Positions 45,301 through 56,000 of a stretch of DNA of 64,000 nucleotides are shown piece after piece. The position numbers were made by a program, and so were the translations under genes. The notes beneath the pieces were generated by a model, which had not been told where the DNA came from, searched no databases, and saw only the letters and a program-made list of their open reading frames with translations. Origin of the DNA: Eremophila alpestris peregrina (Eukaryota > Chordata > Aves > Passeriformes > Alaudidae). Positions within the stretch are counted from its first letter, which is position 1; every line of letters begins with the position of its first letter. The stretch is taken from the NCBI GenBank assembly GCA_009792885.1, contig WMCF01000177.1, forward strand, positions 264,648-328,647, in the 5' to 3' direction.

Positions 45301-48300
45301 GTTCCGTGCTGGTCTCAGCATCTTCTCACCCATCCCCAAGTAAGGTCCCAGTGCTGTCCCCACAAGGGACCAGCCCTCCGTCCCCCCATCCTGGGTGAGG
45401 CCTGGCACTGTGCCTCAGTTTCCCCACTTGGATGCTGCTGCTCCCTGCCAGATCCCAAGCAGGTGGAGGTTGCTCCCAGCAAGTAGCCAACGGGTGAATG
45501 CAGCACTGGGTGATGGATGAGCCGGGAATGGTGACAAACAGGTGCTCAGGGGGATTCTATGCCTGCAGGTCTCCCAGCTTCCCTGTTATCCAAGATTCAG
45601 TGCTGAAGGGCAAACTGGGCATCCCTGAGCCTCGTGTGAACCGCCTGATGAACCGCTCTGTGTCCTGCATGGTGAAGAACCCCAAAGTGGAAGTTTTTGG
45701 CTACCCACCCGCCAGCACCCAGGCAGGTGTTGCCCCCTTCAACATCCTGGTGGGTGCCACCCCGCCTTGGGGTTTGCTTTTCTCTTCTTCCCCTTCCCAA
45801 GGGCTCCTCTGGGGTCTGATCGTTTGTCGTGGTGTGCTGGGACCCCCATGGGATGGGGGGAGCCCCTGCAGGGTTTCTTGTCCCTGCTCTTGGGGAGCTG
45901 GGGCCTGGCTGTGGGGTCCAGTGGGATTTTACATCACTCTTGGTGCTGCATCCCTGCTGTGCCATATGTGGGGATATGGGGATGTTGGCATGTTGGGGGT
46001 CCTGCTTTGCCAGGAGGTGTTCGGATGTCGGGGGTCCAACTGTGCCAGGAGGGGTTTGGTGTGTTGGGGGTCCCACTGAGCCAGGGGGTGTTGGCATTGC
46101 AAGGGTCCCACTGTATTGGGGGTATTGGGATGTTGGGGGTCCTGCTGTGTTGGGAGGGGGTTGGCATGTTGGGATCTCACTGTGCCAGGGCACGTTGGAA
46201 TGTCAGGGGTCCTGCTGTGCCAGGGTTTTGGTGTGTTGAGGGTCCTGCTGTGCCAGGGTTTGGGTGTGTTGGGGTCCTGCTGTGCCAGGGTTTGGGTGTG
46301 CTGGGGGGAGCTGGGGGCTGCCATGCAGAGTTGGGGGTGTGTGTGGGGAAGGGGATAACGCAGCTGGCTCCGCTCCGGCTCCCTCACAGGTCGGCGGCCA
46401 CTGCAAGAACATCCCCACGCTGGAATACGGCTTCCTTGTCCAGGTGAGAGTCCTGCTTCCTGCTCGTCCTCAGCCTGCTGCCCAGAGCATCCTTCCCCAC
46501 TGGCCCACTTCCCACTTATCCACATCCTACCATCGAGAGCATTCTCCCCACTACCCAGTGTCCTGCTCATCCTTATCCTGATGTCCAGAGTATCCTTCTC
46601 ACTGTTCCATGTCCCACTCAGCCCTGTCCCATTGCCCAGAACATCTTCCCCAGTGCCCCACATCCCACTTACCCACACTCCACTGCCCATATCATCTTCC
46701 CCCCTGACCACAGTCCCACTCATCCCCATCCCACTGCCTGGAGCATCCCCCCAAGCTCCAAGTCTGAGTGCCTCTGTCCTGCCCCTCAGATCATGAAGTA
46801 CGCGGAGCAGCGCATCCCGACGCTCAATGAGTACTGTGTGGTGTGTGACGAGCAGCACGTCTTCCAGAACGGCTCCATGCTGAAGGTGGGGTGGCAGGGC
46901 CGGGTGAGGTGCAGGCTGTGTCCCTGTGTCACCATCCCTGCCACTCACAGCTCTCCTGTCCCCTCCACAGCCGGCTGTGTGCACCCGGGAGCTCTGTGTC
47001 TTCTCCTTCTACACCCTGGGCGTCATGTCCGGCGCGGCCGAGGAGGTGGCCACGGGTGCTGAGGTAGGGCTGGGCACAGTGGTGACCCCCCCAGCCCCGT
47101 GGGGGGTTGTCCCTTCAGTGCCTGCTCTGCCCCAAGGTGGTGGACCTGCTGGTGGCCATGTGCCGTGCTGCCCTGGAGTCCCCTCGCAAGGGCATCATCT
47201 TCGAGCCTTACCCCTCCGTGGTGGACCCCAACGACCCCAAAACTCTGGCCTTCAACCCCAAGGTAAGTTCTGGGGGGGACAATGCTCCCCCACTCCATGG
47301 GGGAGTCTCAAAGACCCCTCTGATGGCCACCCCTCTCCTGCCCCATGTGCAGAAGAAGAACTACGAGCGGCTGCAGAAGGCCCTGGACAGCGTAATGTCC
47401 ATCCGGGAGATGACCCAGGTACGTGCTGTGGTCCCACAGCCCCACGGCCCCATGTGACCTCCCTGGTGTGGGATCCAAGCTGGGAGTGGCATTTTGGGGC
47501 TGATCTCCATCTGCCCGTGGCTGTGTTGGGTGCTGGGGGACACAGCTGTGCCCCCTTTTGCCTCTGCCAGGGGTCCTACCTGGAGATCAAGAAGCAGATG
47601 GACAAGCTGGACCCCCTGGCGCATCCCCTTCTGCAGTGGTAAGGCCGAGGGTGCTGCGGCCCTCTCCCACTGCCCCTTGTCCCTCCCACTGCCCCACATT
47701 CCCCAGGACATGGGATGGAGTGGGAGGCAGCCAGGTATTCATGGCACAGCCCTCTCTTCTCCTTTCTCCTGGGGGGTCACGGGCATCTAACAATCTCAGG
47801 GCAGATTGTGACCACCTTTCCTGACCCTCCTCCTTTTCCTCCTCCTCTTCCCAAGGATAATCTCTAGCAACAGATCCCACATTGTCAAGCTGCCTCTCAG
47901 CAGGGTAAGGGGCCAGGGCAGGCTCCAGGTGGGACGCAGGATGGAGGGTGTGGAATGTGGGAGGTGGGGTGGAAGGGTACAGGAGATGGGATGCAGGATG
48001 TAGGCTATGGGCTGCAGGATGCAGGATGAGGCATGTAAGGATATGGGATGGGTGATGGAAGGGTCTGGGATGGAGGATGAATCCCTCTGGGTTCTGGCCT
48101 GAGAGACGTGGTAGTCAGGACACAGGATATGGGAAGGGGGATGTTTGACACGGGCTGTGGGATGGGATCAAGACAGGGATAACAAGAATCCTTCTGGCAA
48201 ACTTGGAGTCACCAGAGCCAGGCTGGGCTGGGCCCGGGGCCGGGCGGCCGTGCATGATCTCTGTCTGTCTGTCTGTCTGTCTGTCTGTCCTCTCCTCCTG

Positions 48301-49857
48301 CCGGCACTGCCGTTGCTCTTCCTGTTCCCCTGGTAGCAGCTGAAGTTCATGCACACCTCCCACCAGTTCCTCCTGCTCAGCAGCCCCCCGGCCAAGGAGG
48401 CCCGGTTCCGCACGGCCAAGAAACTCTATGGCAGCACCTTCGCTTTCCAGTGAGTGTCCAGGGTGGGGGGACAGGGGGAGCCCCCCGGGTGGGGCTGATG
48501 GACGAGGGGCTGACGTGGGGCTGGCTCTTTGCAGTGGCTCTCACATTGAGAACTGGCATTCCATCCTCCGCAATGGGCTGGTCAACGCCTCCTACACCAA
48601 ACTGCAGGTACTGCTCTGCTCCCTGCACCCAGCACACCCCAGGGCAGGGGGCAGGGAGGGGGCAGGAAGGCAGGGAGGGGGCAGACACTGGGAAGTGCCA
48701 GGGTTCCTCCACTACTGCTCTCAAGGTGATCCCACCACGCTCACCCTGGTATTTTCCCGCAAGCTGCATGGAGCAGCCTATGGCAAGGGCATCTATCTGA
48801 GCCCCATCTCCAGTATTTCCTTTGGATACTCAGGTAAGAGGCTGCCTGCGCTGCCTGGTCCTGCCTGTGCTCCCATTCCCACTCCCTGCATGGGCCTGGG
48901 GAGGTTCAGCATCGTGCTGGCTGGAGAAGCTGTGCAGGAGTGGCAGCATCCCTCATCCATCCCATCACACCAGCCTCTTCCCAGCCATGTTGGGGCTTTC
49001 CCACATGCCAAAGAATCAAACCCCCAACATTTTCTAGGCTTCAGAAGCTGCTGTGCACACTTTTGGGGGGCTCCCTGGGCTCAGCTGCAGGGTGGGAGCA
49101 CTGAGGGTGGCGATCCCTGTCTGTGGCATGTGTCCCCACTTCACCCCAGGGTGTTCCCTGAGATTCTGACAGTCCCCACCTTGCTTCTTCCACAGGAATG
49201 GGGAAAGGGCAGCACCGGATGCCATCGAAGGATGAGCTGGTGCAGCGGTACAACCGGATGAACACGATCCCCCAGGTGATGGGCCAGGGGACCCCAGGGC
49301 AGGATGGCAATGGGGACTTGGCACCCCTGGGTGCTGGGGCAGGGTGGTAACACCAGCTGCTCTCCCCACAGACCCGCTCCATCCAGTCCCGCTTCCTCCA
49401 GAGCCGCAACCTGAACTGCATCGCGCTTTGCGAAGGTGTGGGGATGTGGGGGGATAACGGGGGGGACAGGCAGCACCCATGGGGTCACCAGGTGGGTGGG
49501 TGGAGGGATGGAGGCTCCCCCTAATGGGCTGTGCCCAGACAGGCCCTCTGTCCCCCATCCCACATCCAACAGCCCCTTGCCCCAGCAGTGATCACCTCCA
49601 AGGACCTGCAGAAACACGGCAACATCTGGGTCTGCCCCGTCTCGGACCACGTCTGCACACGCTTCTTCTTTGTGTGAGTCCAGCTGCGCCCACCCTGCCA
49701 CAGCTGAGGGACCCCCACCCACGGGACCCCCCTCACCCCCTTCTCCTCCTCCAGGTACGAAGATGGCCAAGTGGGAGATGCCAATATCAATACTCAGGAC
49801 CCCAAAATCCAGAAGGAGATCATGCGTGTGATCGGGACTCAGGTGTACACAAACTGA
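42383..49857 (+). CDS. PARP6: Protein mono-ADP-ribosyltransferase PARP6, 22 coding exons
   Basis: Transfers single ADP-ribose units; family work links it to neurons and cell-cycle control. Exons: 42383-42385 (ATG only), 43239-43316, 43504-43598, 44519-44579, 44709-44799, 44890-44956, 45190-45339, 45569-45749, 46390-46443, 46790-46885, 46971-47063, 47137-47262, 47353-47418, 47571-47638, 47856-47904, 48340-48449, 48535-48607, 48764-48833, 49196-49275, 49372-49435, 49589-49673, 49755-49857. They sum to 620 residues, against 630 in human (from memory). An acidic N-terminus (DDDSDGDNESEEF) is followed by RTEPIVLRLRFSLSQYLDGP and a Cys-containing region (YCVVCDEQHVF). The C-terminal transferase domain has the HGSH motif (His463) and GKGIYLSP (Tyr498). 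The strand that carries the catalytic Glu in PARP1 reads RFFFVYED, with no Glu at the aligned spot by eye, as expected for a mono-transferase. Confidence 0.95.
42600..43230 (+). repeat. Pyrimidine-rich minisatellite in PARP6 intron 1
   Basis: CCCATCCTGCTCC-like words of about 12-14 bases repeat throughout the intron, mixing CATCC, CTGTTCC and CCCCATC. The strong strand asymmetry (C/T on the coding strand) produces long spurious frames. Confidence 0.8.
43625..44345 (+). repeat. About 23-bp minisatellite in PARP6 intron 3
   Basis: Some 30 degenerate copies of a TGGCCATGGCATCCCCAGGC-type unit fill the intron between exons 43504-43598 and 44519-44579. Confidence 0.8.
45960..46325 (+). repeat. 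32-36 bp minisatellite in PARP6 intron 8
   Basis: About ten copies of a unit with TGTGCCAGG, then GTTTGGGTGTGTTGGGG and TCCTGC. The last three copies are the most alike. Confidence 0.85.
46455..46780 (+). repeat. About 51-bp minisatellite in PARP6 intron 9
   Basis: About six copies of a unit beginning GCCCAGAGCATCCTTCCCCA and ending in CATCCCACTG. It fills the intron up to the branch region of exon 46790-46885. Confidence 0.8.
47935..48130 (+). repeat. Short GGATG-rich repeat in PARP6 intron 15
   Basis: GGGATGCAGGATGTAGG-like words of about 7-8 bases repeat imperfectly. Confidence 0.6.
48261..48288 (+). repeat. (CTGT)7 microsatellite in PARP6 intron 15
   Basis: Seven perfect CTGT units, about 50 bases before the acceptor of exon 48340-48449. 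Confidence 0.98.
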
Positions 49858-50249
49858 GCGGTGGCGGCGGGACCCCGGCACCCCCCGGGCACCGAGTGAG
49901 CCCCCGGGCAAGGCTGGGCAGGGGCCAGCGGGATTCGAGCCCCCCGGGCAGGGCAGAGCCACGGCAACGCTGCTGGCTCCACCTGTACATAGGCGTTGGG
50001 CACCCTGTGAGCACCTTGTCCCCTCCCTGTCCCCTTCCCACTGTCCCCGACCCTGTGGCAGCGTGGAGAAGGAGCCGTGGGTCCGGCCTGGCTGGGGCTG
50101 CCCCTCCTGGCGTTGGCAGCGACGGCGTTTTTATCAGTAATGAGAAACCGAAGCAAAAAAAAAATAACCAACAACCAAAACAAACCCAAAAACATAGGAA
50201 AAAAAAGAGAAAAGGAATCAGTGTTTGTGGATTGAACTGGGATTACAGT

Positions 50250-50580
50250 GTGGGGTATGGGAAGGGGATGCTGGGGAAAGGATGGGGGCACAGGGAGAGA
50301 ATGGGAGTATGAGGAAAGGAAAGGGACACAGGAAAGGGATGGGGTCATGGGGATTCAGGGGAAGGGGTGGGAGTGTGAGGGAGGAATGGGGCACAGGGAA
50401 AGGATTGGAACCTGGGGAAGGGATGGGATCGTGAGAAAAGGATAGGATTGTGGAGGAGGGGCAGCAAACAAGGGATGGTATCTTGGGGAAGGGATGGGAT
50501 TGAGAGGAAGGGGGGATCATGCAGAAGGGAAAGGTTCATGAGGAAGGGATGGGATGGGGGGGAAGCGTCAGCAGTTTTGG
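50250..50580 (+). repeat. Purine-rich repeat in the PARP6 3' UTR
   Basis: GGGAAAGGATGGGG-like words repeat on the coding strand after the stop codon at 49857, upstream of the candidate poly(A) signals. Confidence 0.7.
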
Positions 50581-51291
50581 GATCGGGCTGGGAGGGAACC
50601 ACTTCCCCATCACGCCATGGCCAAGGGAGGGTGCTGTGGAGGCAGAACACAACACAGAAGGGATTGTGCCTCAGGGATGGGCACATGGGACCCCACGGAG
50701 CAACTCCCCCCTCCCCAGGCACCGGTGCTGCAGCAGAGATTCAGATGAGAAGGAACCTCCCGGGGACAGCATTTTATTTCAGCCCAAGCCAATCCCAGGA
50801 ACTCCATGGACACGGAAGCAGTGCCAGCACAGCTGCATCCTGCTACACCCAAACCTGCATGGAAAGCCAGCAGAGATAGCCCAGAGGCTGCCAGGGCCCA
50901 GGGCAGGCAGAGGGGGCTGGGCACTGCAGGTCCCCACAGTCTAGGGGCTCTCTGGGTCAGTCAAAGCAGCACGAGGCCACAGTTTCAGCCAGGATTTAGG
51001 ATGGAATTGAAGAATCGATGTAAGAATTATCCTGGTTTTGGTACAGTCACCACCTGAGTCCTGACAGGTTCATTACACCAGTGGGTGTGCTCAGTGTCAC
51101 TTCTGCCATGTCCCTGTCCTCTGTCCCACCTGGATGCCAGTATCTGTCCATCCTCATTTGTCCCACACTGGCTGCTCCATGTACCCAAGGGCCACCCTGG
51201 GCTCGTGCCATTCCCTCAACCCTGGCCCTGCCACCCTCCCCTCAGGGGGGTTTTGCTTAAATTGTGGTGTTTGGGTTTTTTCCTCTCCCCA

Positions 51292-51297
51292 AATAAA
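51292..51297 (+). terminator. PARP6: Candidate poly(A) signal 1 of PARP6
   Basis: AATAAA on the plus strand, about 1.4 kb after the PARP6 stop codon. I saw no earlier canonical hexamer in the 3' UTR; AATAAC near 50164 is the closest variant. Confidence 0.45.
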
Positions 51298-51502
51298 ACA
51301 CAAGTCACTTTCCCAGGATCACAGCAGTCACTCAGCTGTACCCACAAGAGCGAAGGGACATCCCATGGGACATGGCCACATCCCCCCGAACCTACTCCAT
51401 CCCTCGGAAAGAGCAGTGAAACCACAGGGCTGTGCCCCGTCCTGATTCCCTCTGCAGCCAGGGTGAATTCCTCCAAAAACCAGCAATTCTTGTGAAAAAG
51501 CA

Positions 51503-51508
51503 AATAAA
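51503..51508 (+). terminator. PARP6: Candidate poly(A) signal 2 of PARP6
   Basis: A second plus-strand AATAAA. Use of either signal leaves PARP6 and CELF6 ending within 150-400 bases of each other. Confidence 0.4.
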
Positions 51509-51674
51509 AAGAGAGGCCTATGGTCCCCTCCCAGCTTCACCAAATCCTGGTGGGTGCTCTGGCCCAGCTGGAGCTGAGCTGGACATGAAGGGGGCCCCGG
51601 GGTGGTGTCTGGGTGGGGAAGGCGCAGAGATTGCTCCAAAGAACCAACGAAGGTGACGATTTTGACAAAATAAG

Positions 51675-51680
51675 TTTATT
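51675..51680 (-). terminator. CELF6: Candidate poly(A) signal of CELF6
   Basis: AATAAA on the minus strand followed by U-rich sequence, about 1.36 kb after the CELF6 stop. AU-rich stretches at 52090-52130 offer earlier alternatives. Confidence 0.5.
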
Positions 51681-52246
51681 TCGCTTCACTTCATTTTGGC
51701 CGAAACCTCACATTTTTCTTTTTTTTTAAGTTTTTTTTTGGCTGAAAAAAAAAAAAACCCAACCCAAAAATCCCCCCAAACCAACCCAAAATGCAAAGAA
51801 CCACATCACTCCGCCCTCTGCCAGAGGCGACCGAGGGGCTCCAACTCCCCCTGGGCCATGGAGCTGGGGGAGCCACTGCAGCCTCCCCCCAAAATCCCCT
51901 CAGCATCCCCCCAGTCCCCAGCCATGAATTGGCCCCCAAAAACCGAGCCCTTGAACCCCCCAAATCCGAGCCCTGTAGGAAACACTCGTGGCTCTGAATG
52001 CCCGAGAGTTTTACTCAACCTTCTTGATTTTTGTTGGATTTTCTCCTCCTTTCCCAACGTTTTTTTGTGTGTTTTGTTTTGTTTTTTTTTTTTTAAATTA
52101 ATTTATTTATAGATATATTTAAAAAAAGCAATAGTCCTTTGGTCCCTAAACTCTAAGGAATGATATGACTCTGAAACAAGTAATCCTATGTCCCTGTGCC
52201 AGTGACAAGCAGGGGAAGCGCGTGTCCCGCCACCCTGCTCCATGGG

Positions 52247-52261
52247 ATATATATATATATA
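52247..52261. repeat. (AT)n tract in the CELF6 3' UTR
   Basis: Alternating A/T of 15 bases, with a second short ATATAT tract at 52270-52276. It lies in the inferred CELF6 3' UTR. Confidence 0.9.
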
Positions 52262-53035
52262 CTTATTTATATATATCTTCTATAAGTCCAACATACTTAG
52301 ATCCTTCTCTCTTTTTTTCCCCCAATGCAGGGAAAAAGGAAAATCTTGCCGTTTTTCTTTATTTTCCAAACAAACATCCTCCAGGTGAAGCGCCCGAGGC
52401 TGGTCCCGTCCCACCGGCTTTGGTTTAAGAATCCATTTGGAGCCTCTTTTCCTCGTTTCTCCTGGGAAATCGGTAGCAGCAAATGAGTGCTTTAAAAAAA
52501 ACCCCAAAAAACAAAGGTAGATCGTGGCCCGGCTGCCCGGAGCCTTGCTCCCAGCCAGGGATCCGGTGAGTCCCGGCGAGCGGCCGGCGGCGAGTCGCAG
52601 CCCCGGCACCGCATCGCTCCCCTCCTGCCTTGTCTTCCTCTCATGCCCGTTAAACAACAAACAAGACCAGTTTGGGAAAAAATTCAAAAAGGAAAAGCTA
52701 CGACCAAAACACTCTCTTCTTTGCCGTTTTCTCCTTCACCTCCTCCTCCTCCTGTTCCTCCTCCGGGATGCGTTGCAAAGAAAGAGAGTTACGGGTTTGG
52801 ATACTGCACTTGGGGAAGGGGAAAGTCGTCAGACACTGCGGGACGTCCGACCTGGAACAGAAGGAGAGGGTGGTCAGCCTGCTCCTGGGGCATGGAGGGA
52901 GGGACCCAGGTCCGTTGGGTGGGTGGTGCCAGGCAGAGATCCCTGCACACACTCGGGGGTGTAACACAGGGGTGCTCCAGGACTGCCCCGTCCCCAGGGC
53001 CAGCCCCCCTCACCTCTCCGCAGGCTGAGCTGGGG

Positions 53036-56000
53036 TCAGTAGGGTCTGTTGGCGTCTTTCGGCCGCTTTAGCTGCACTTTTAGCCTCTTCATGCCGATCT
53101 GGAAGCCATTCATGGCCTGAATGGCCGCCTGAGCACTCGTCGGATTGTCAAAACTGACAAAACCTGGCAGGGAGGGGACACGGGCTTGTCACCACACACA
53201 TCACAGGTGGCTGCCTCCCCTCAACCCAGCACTGAAATCCTCCTGGTTTGGGAGTGCTGGGAGAGGAGGTTCTGGGGTAACATCACAGCCCCAGATTGCA
53301 GGGCACTGGGTGACAGGTGATGGCACCTACAGGGACACCGAGGTCTGCAGGGACACCGAGATGACAGGGCTCTGAGGACAGCAGCATAAGAGGGTCCACA
53401 AGACACTGGAGTTGTCTGCAGGGACACTTCAGGATGGGATTTGTGGGGTCACTGGGGTGCTCGGGTCTGCTAAAGGGGATAGGGGCTGCAGGGACATTGA
53501 GCTGATGGGGTCTGTGGGGACACCAAGGTCTGCAGGTGTGTGGAGATACTGGGATCATGGGGTCTCTGGGGACACCAGGGGATATCTGGAGGCCAGGTCT
53601 GCAGAGACCCTGAGGTGATCAGGCCTCCAAAGACACTGCAGAGAAAGAGCCTATGGGGACACCAAGCTGACAGGGTCTGTGGGGACACCGAGGTCTGTGA
53701 GAGGGAGACACAGTCCCTGAGCTGGGGACATTGGGGCGAGCTGGACCCCAAGCAAGAAACAGCAGGGAGACATGGACATCTGAGCTGGAGACCAGGGAAA
53801 GAGAGATCCCCAAGATGAGATGTTAGAGACAGATTCCCAAGCAGGGACTTCAGGGAGACTTGGACCCCCAAGATGGGGATGCTCTGAATTGGGTTGTCAG
53901 AAGAGCCAGACTCCCAAGCTGGGAAGACTGGGGAGAGCCAAGGCCTTGAGATGGGATTTGGGGAAAGACAGACCCCTTGAGCCAGAATATTAGGAGAGCT
54001 GGACCTCCAGGTTGGAGACCAGAGAGAATGGGACTCTAGAGCTGGAGACTGGTGAGAGCTGGGACATCAAAGAGAGTCAGGTATTTAAACTGAGATGCTG
54101 CAGAGAGCCAGAGCCCTGAGCTGGGATACTGAGGAAGAGCCAGAGCTCCAAGCTGCAATGTTAAGGATAGCTGGAACTTTGAAATGGGGACTGGGAAGAG
54201 CTGGAACACCAGGGAGAGCCACACCTTGGGACTTACCAAAGCATTTACTCTGGTTGGTGGCACGGTCCACAAAGACTTTGGCAGAGATGACATTGCCGAA
54301 AGGCAAAAACATCTGCGTGAGCTCCGCGTCCCCGAACTCCTGGGGCAGGTGATAAATAAACAGGTTACAGCCCTCGGGACCTGGGTGACACACAAAGGAC
54401 AGCACGTGTCAGCTGCGAGGTGGCACCACCCCGGGGGGACAGCGGGGAGCCTCCGGCCCCACACGGGGTGAGCCCCACCCCTCACCTTCTCTCTGCTGCT
54501 GTGGGATGAGGGGGGCTTGCTGGGGAAAGGCTTGGCTGATGGGAGCGTAGGCAGTGGGATATGCTGCTGGAAGAGAGAAACAAGAAGCTGAGGCCACGGC
54601 ACCCACCCCAGCCACAGAAAGGGCTAGGACAGGCATGTCCCCTGCTGCCACCTGCAATTGAGGGGCCTCTCCTGCCCCATGGCTGCTGGCTCTGCCTTCC
54701 CCACCCCTCCAAATACACCAGGGATGTGGGAACAGCTCTCCTAGGAGAGATGCTGGTGATAGCAGTAATATGGCTTCAAGGCTGAGGAAGGATGGTACTT
54801 CTGGCTGAAAAACCCCAAAGATTTGGGGTCCAAAACTTGATTTTCTGTTGCAAATCTGGATGTTGTTATCAATGCTCCTAATTAAATGGCTGCTGGTCTT
54901 GACGTATTTCCACAGGAGGCTCTGATTCCTTTCCCTCCACAGCCCATGTCCTTGGCCACAAGATTTGGTCACATGATGAATATCCAAAGACTTTTGGTGT
55001 CTTGGTGTGGAGCTGGCCCTCTGTCACCTCCCAGATCTCGCCCTCTCTTCTCAAAACCACTGCCAGGACTCCCCCGTGGAGTTCTCTCAGCCCCATAGGT
55101 ATTAAAATTCCCTTTGCACCATCCAAAATTTGCACGGGGGGCCATGACAGGAGCCAGTGGGATGGGGGGACAGCACTTTCATTGGCATTGCCACCCTAGA
55201 GCTCCTGCCAGGGCACAGCACCTGCTGCTCCCCTCATGAATCCATGCCCAAATACACTGCCCCAGTCCAGGGTTCAACCCCAGGGTGATGTTCACCTCCC
55301 AAAAATAAGGGTGAGGAGCAAAGAGGGGGGAGAGGGAAGGAGTGGGAAGCGAAGTTTGAGACCTGCATAGTGCTGCATGCCGGCGTAGGCCTGCTGGAGG
55401 GGGTCTGCCACCGTGGGGCTTTGAGCTGGGAAGAGAAGAGACAGGAGAAGGAAGACAGAATAAGCCAGAGAAAGCCAGGGATGCATGCACAGCTCCCATA
55501 GGAAAAGGGCTCCTGGCCAAGCGCTGCCATGGAGGGGCAGAGCTGCTCCCTGCCTGAACTCCCTCCTCCCTGCAGTGAAGCCACGGGAGCACGTGGCTGG
55601 TGCATACAGCATGTTCCTGGGACGGGGAGCACCCCCTGAGCATCCTGCACGGGCCAAGCAGCTCCCCCAGCCCCGGGAGGGCTGTACCTGGGTAGGGGTG
55701 GATGCCGTTGGTGTAGATGGTCTCAGAGGCGGGCTGCCCGTTGGTCTGGGGCGGCAGCGGGCTGAAGCCGTTCACCCCGATGGGCGTGGCGATGCTGGGC
55801 ACCGGCGCCGTGCTGATCCCCGGAGGGGTGCTGGTACCTGCAGGAGAGTGGTGTCCGTGCCAGCATCACCCCCAGAGTGCCCCCCGAGGATGCCAAGTGG
55901 CAAATGCGGGCTCCTACCTGAAGAGGGGGTGAGGGGGGCAGCCACCAGCCCGCTGACATTGAAGGCGGCCATTTGTTGCATCTGGGCGGCAGCGATGGCA

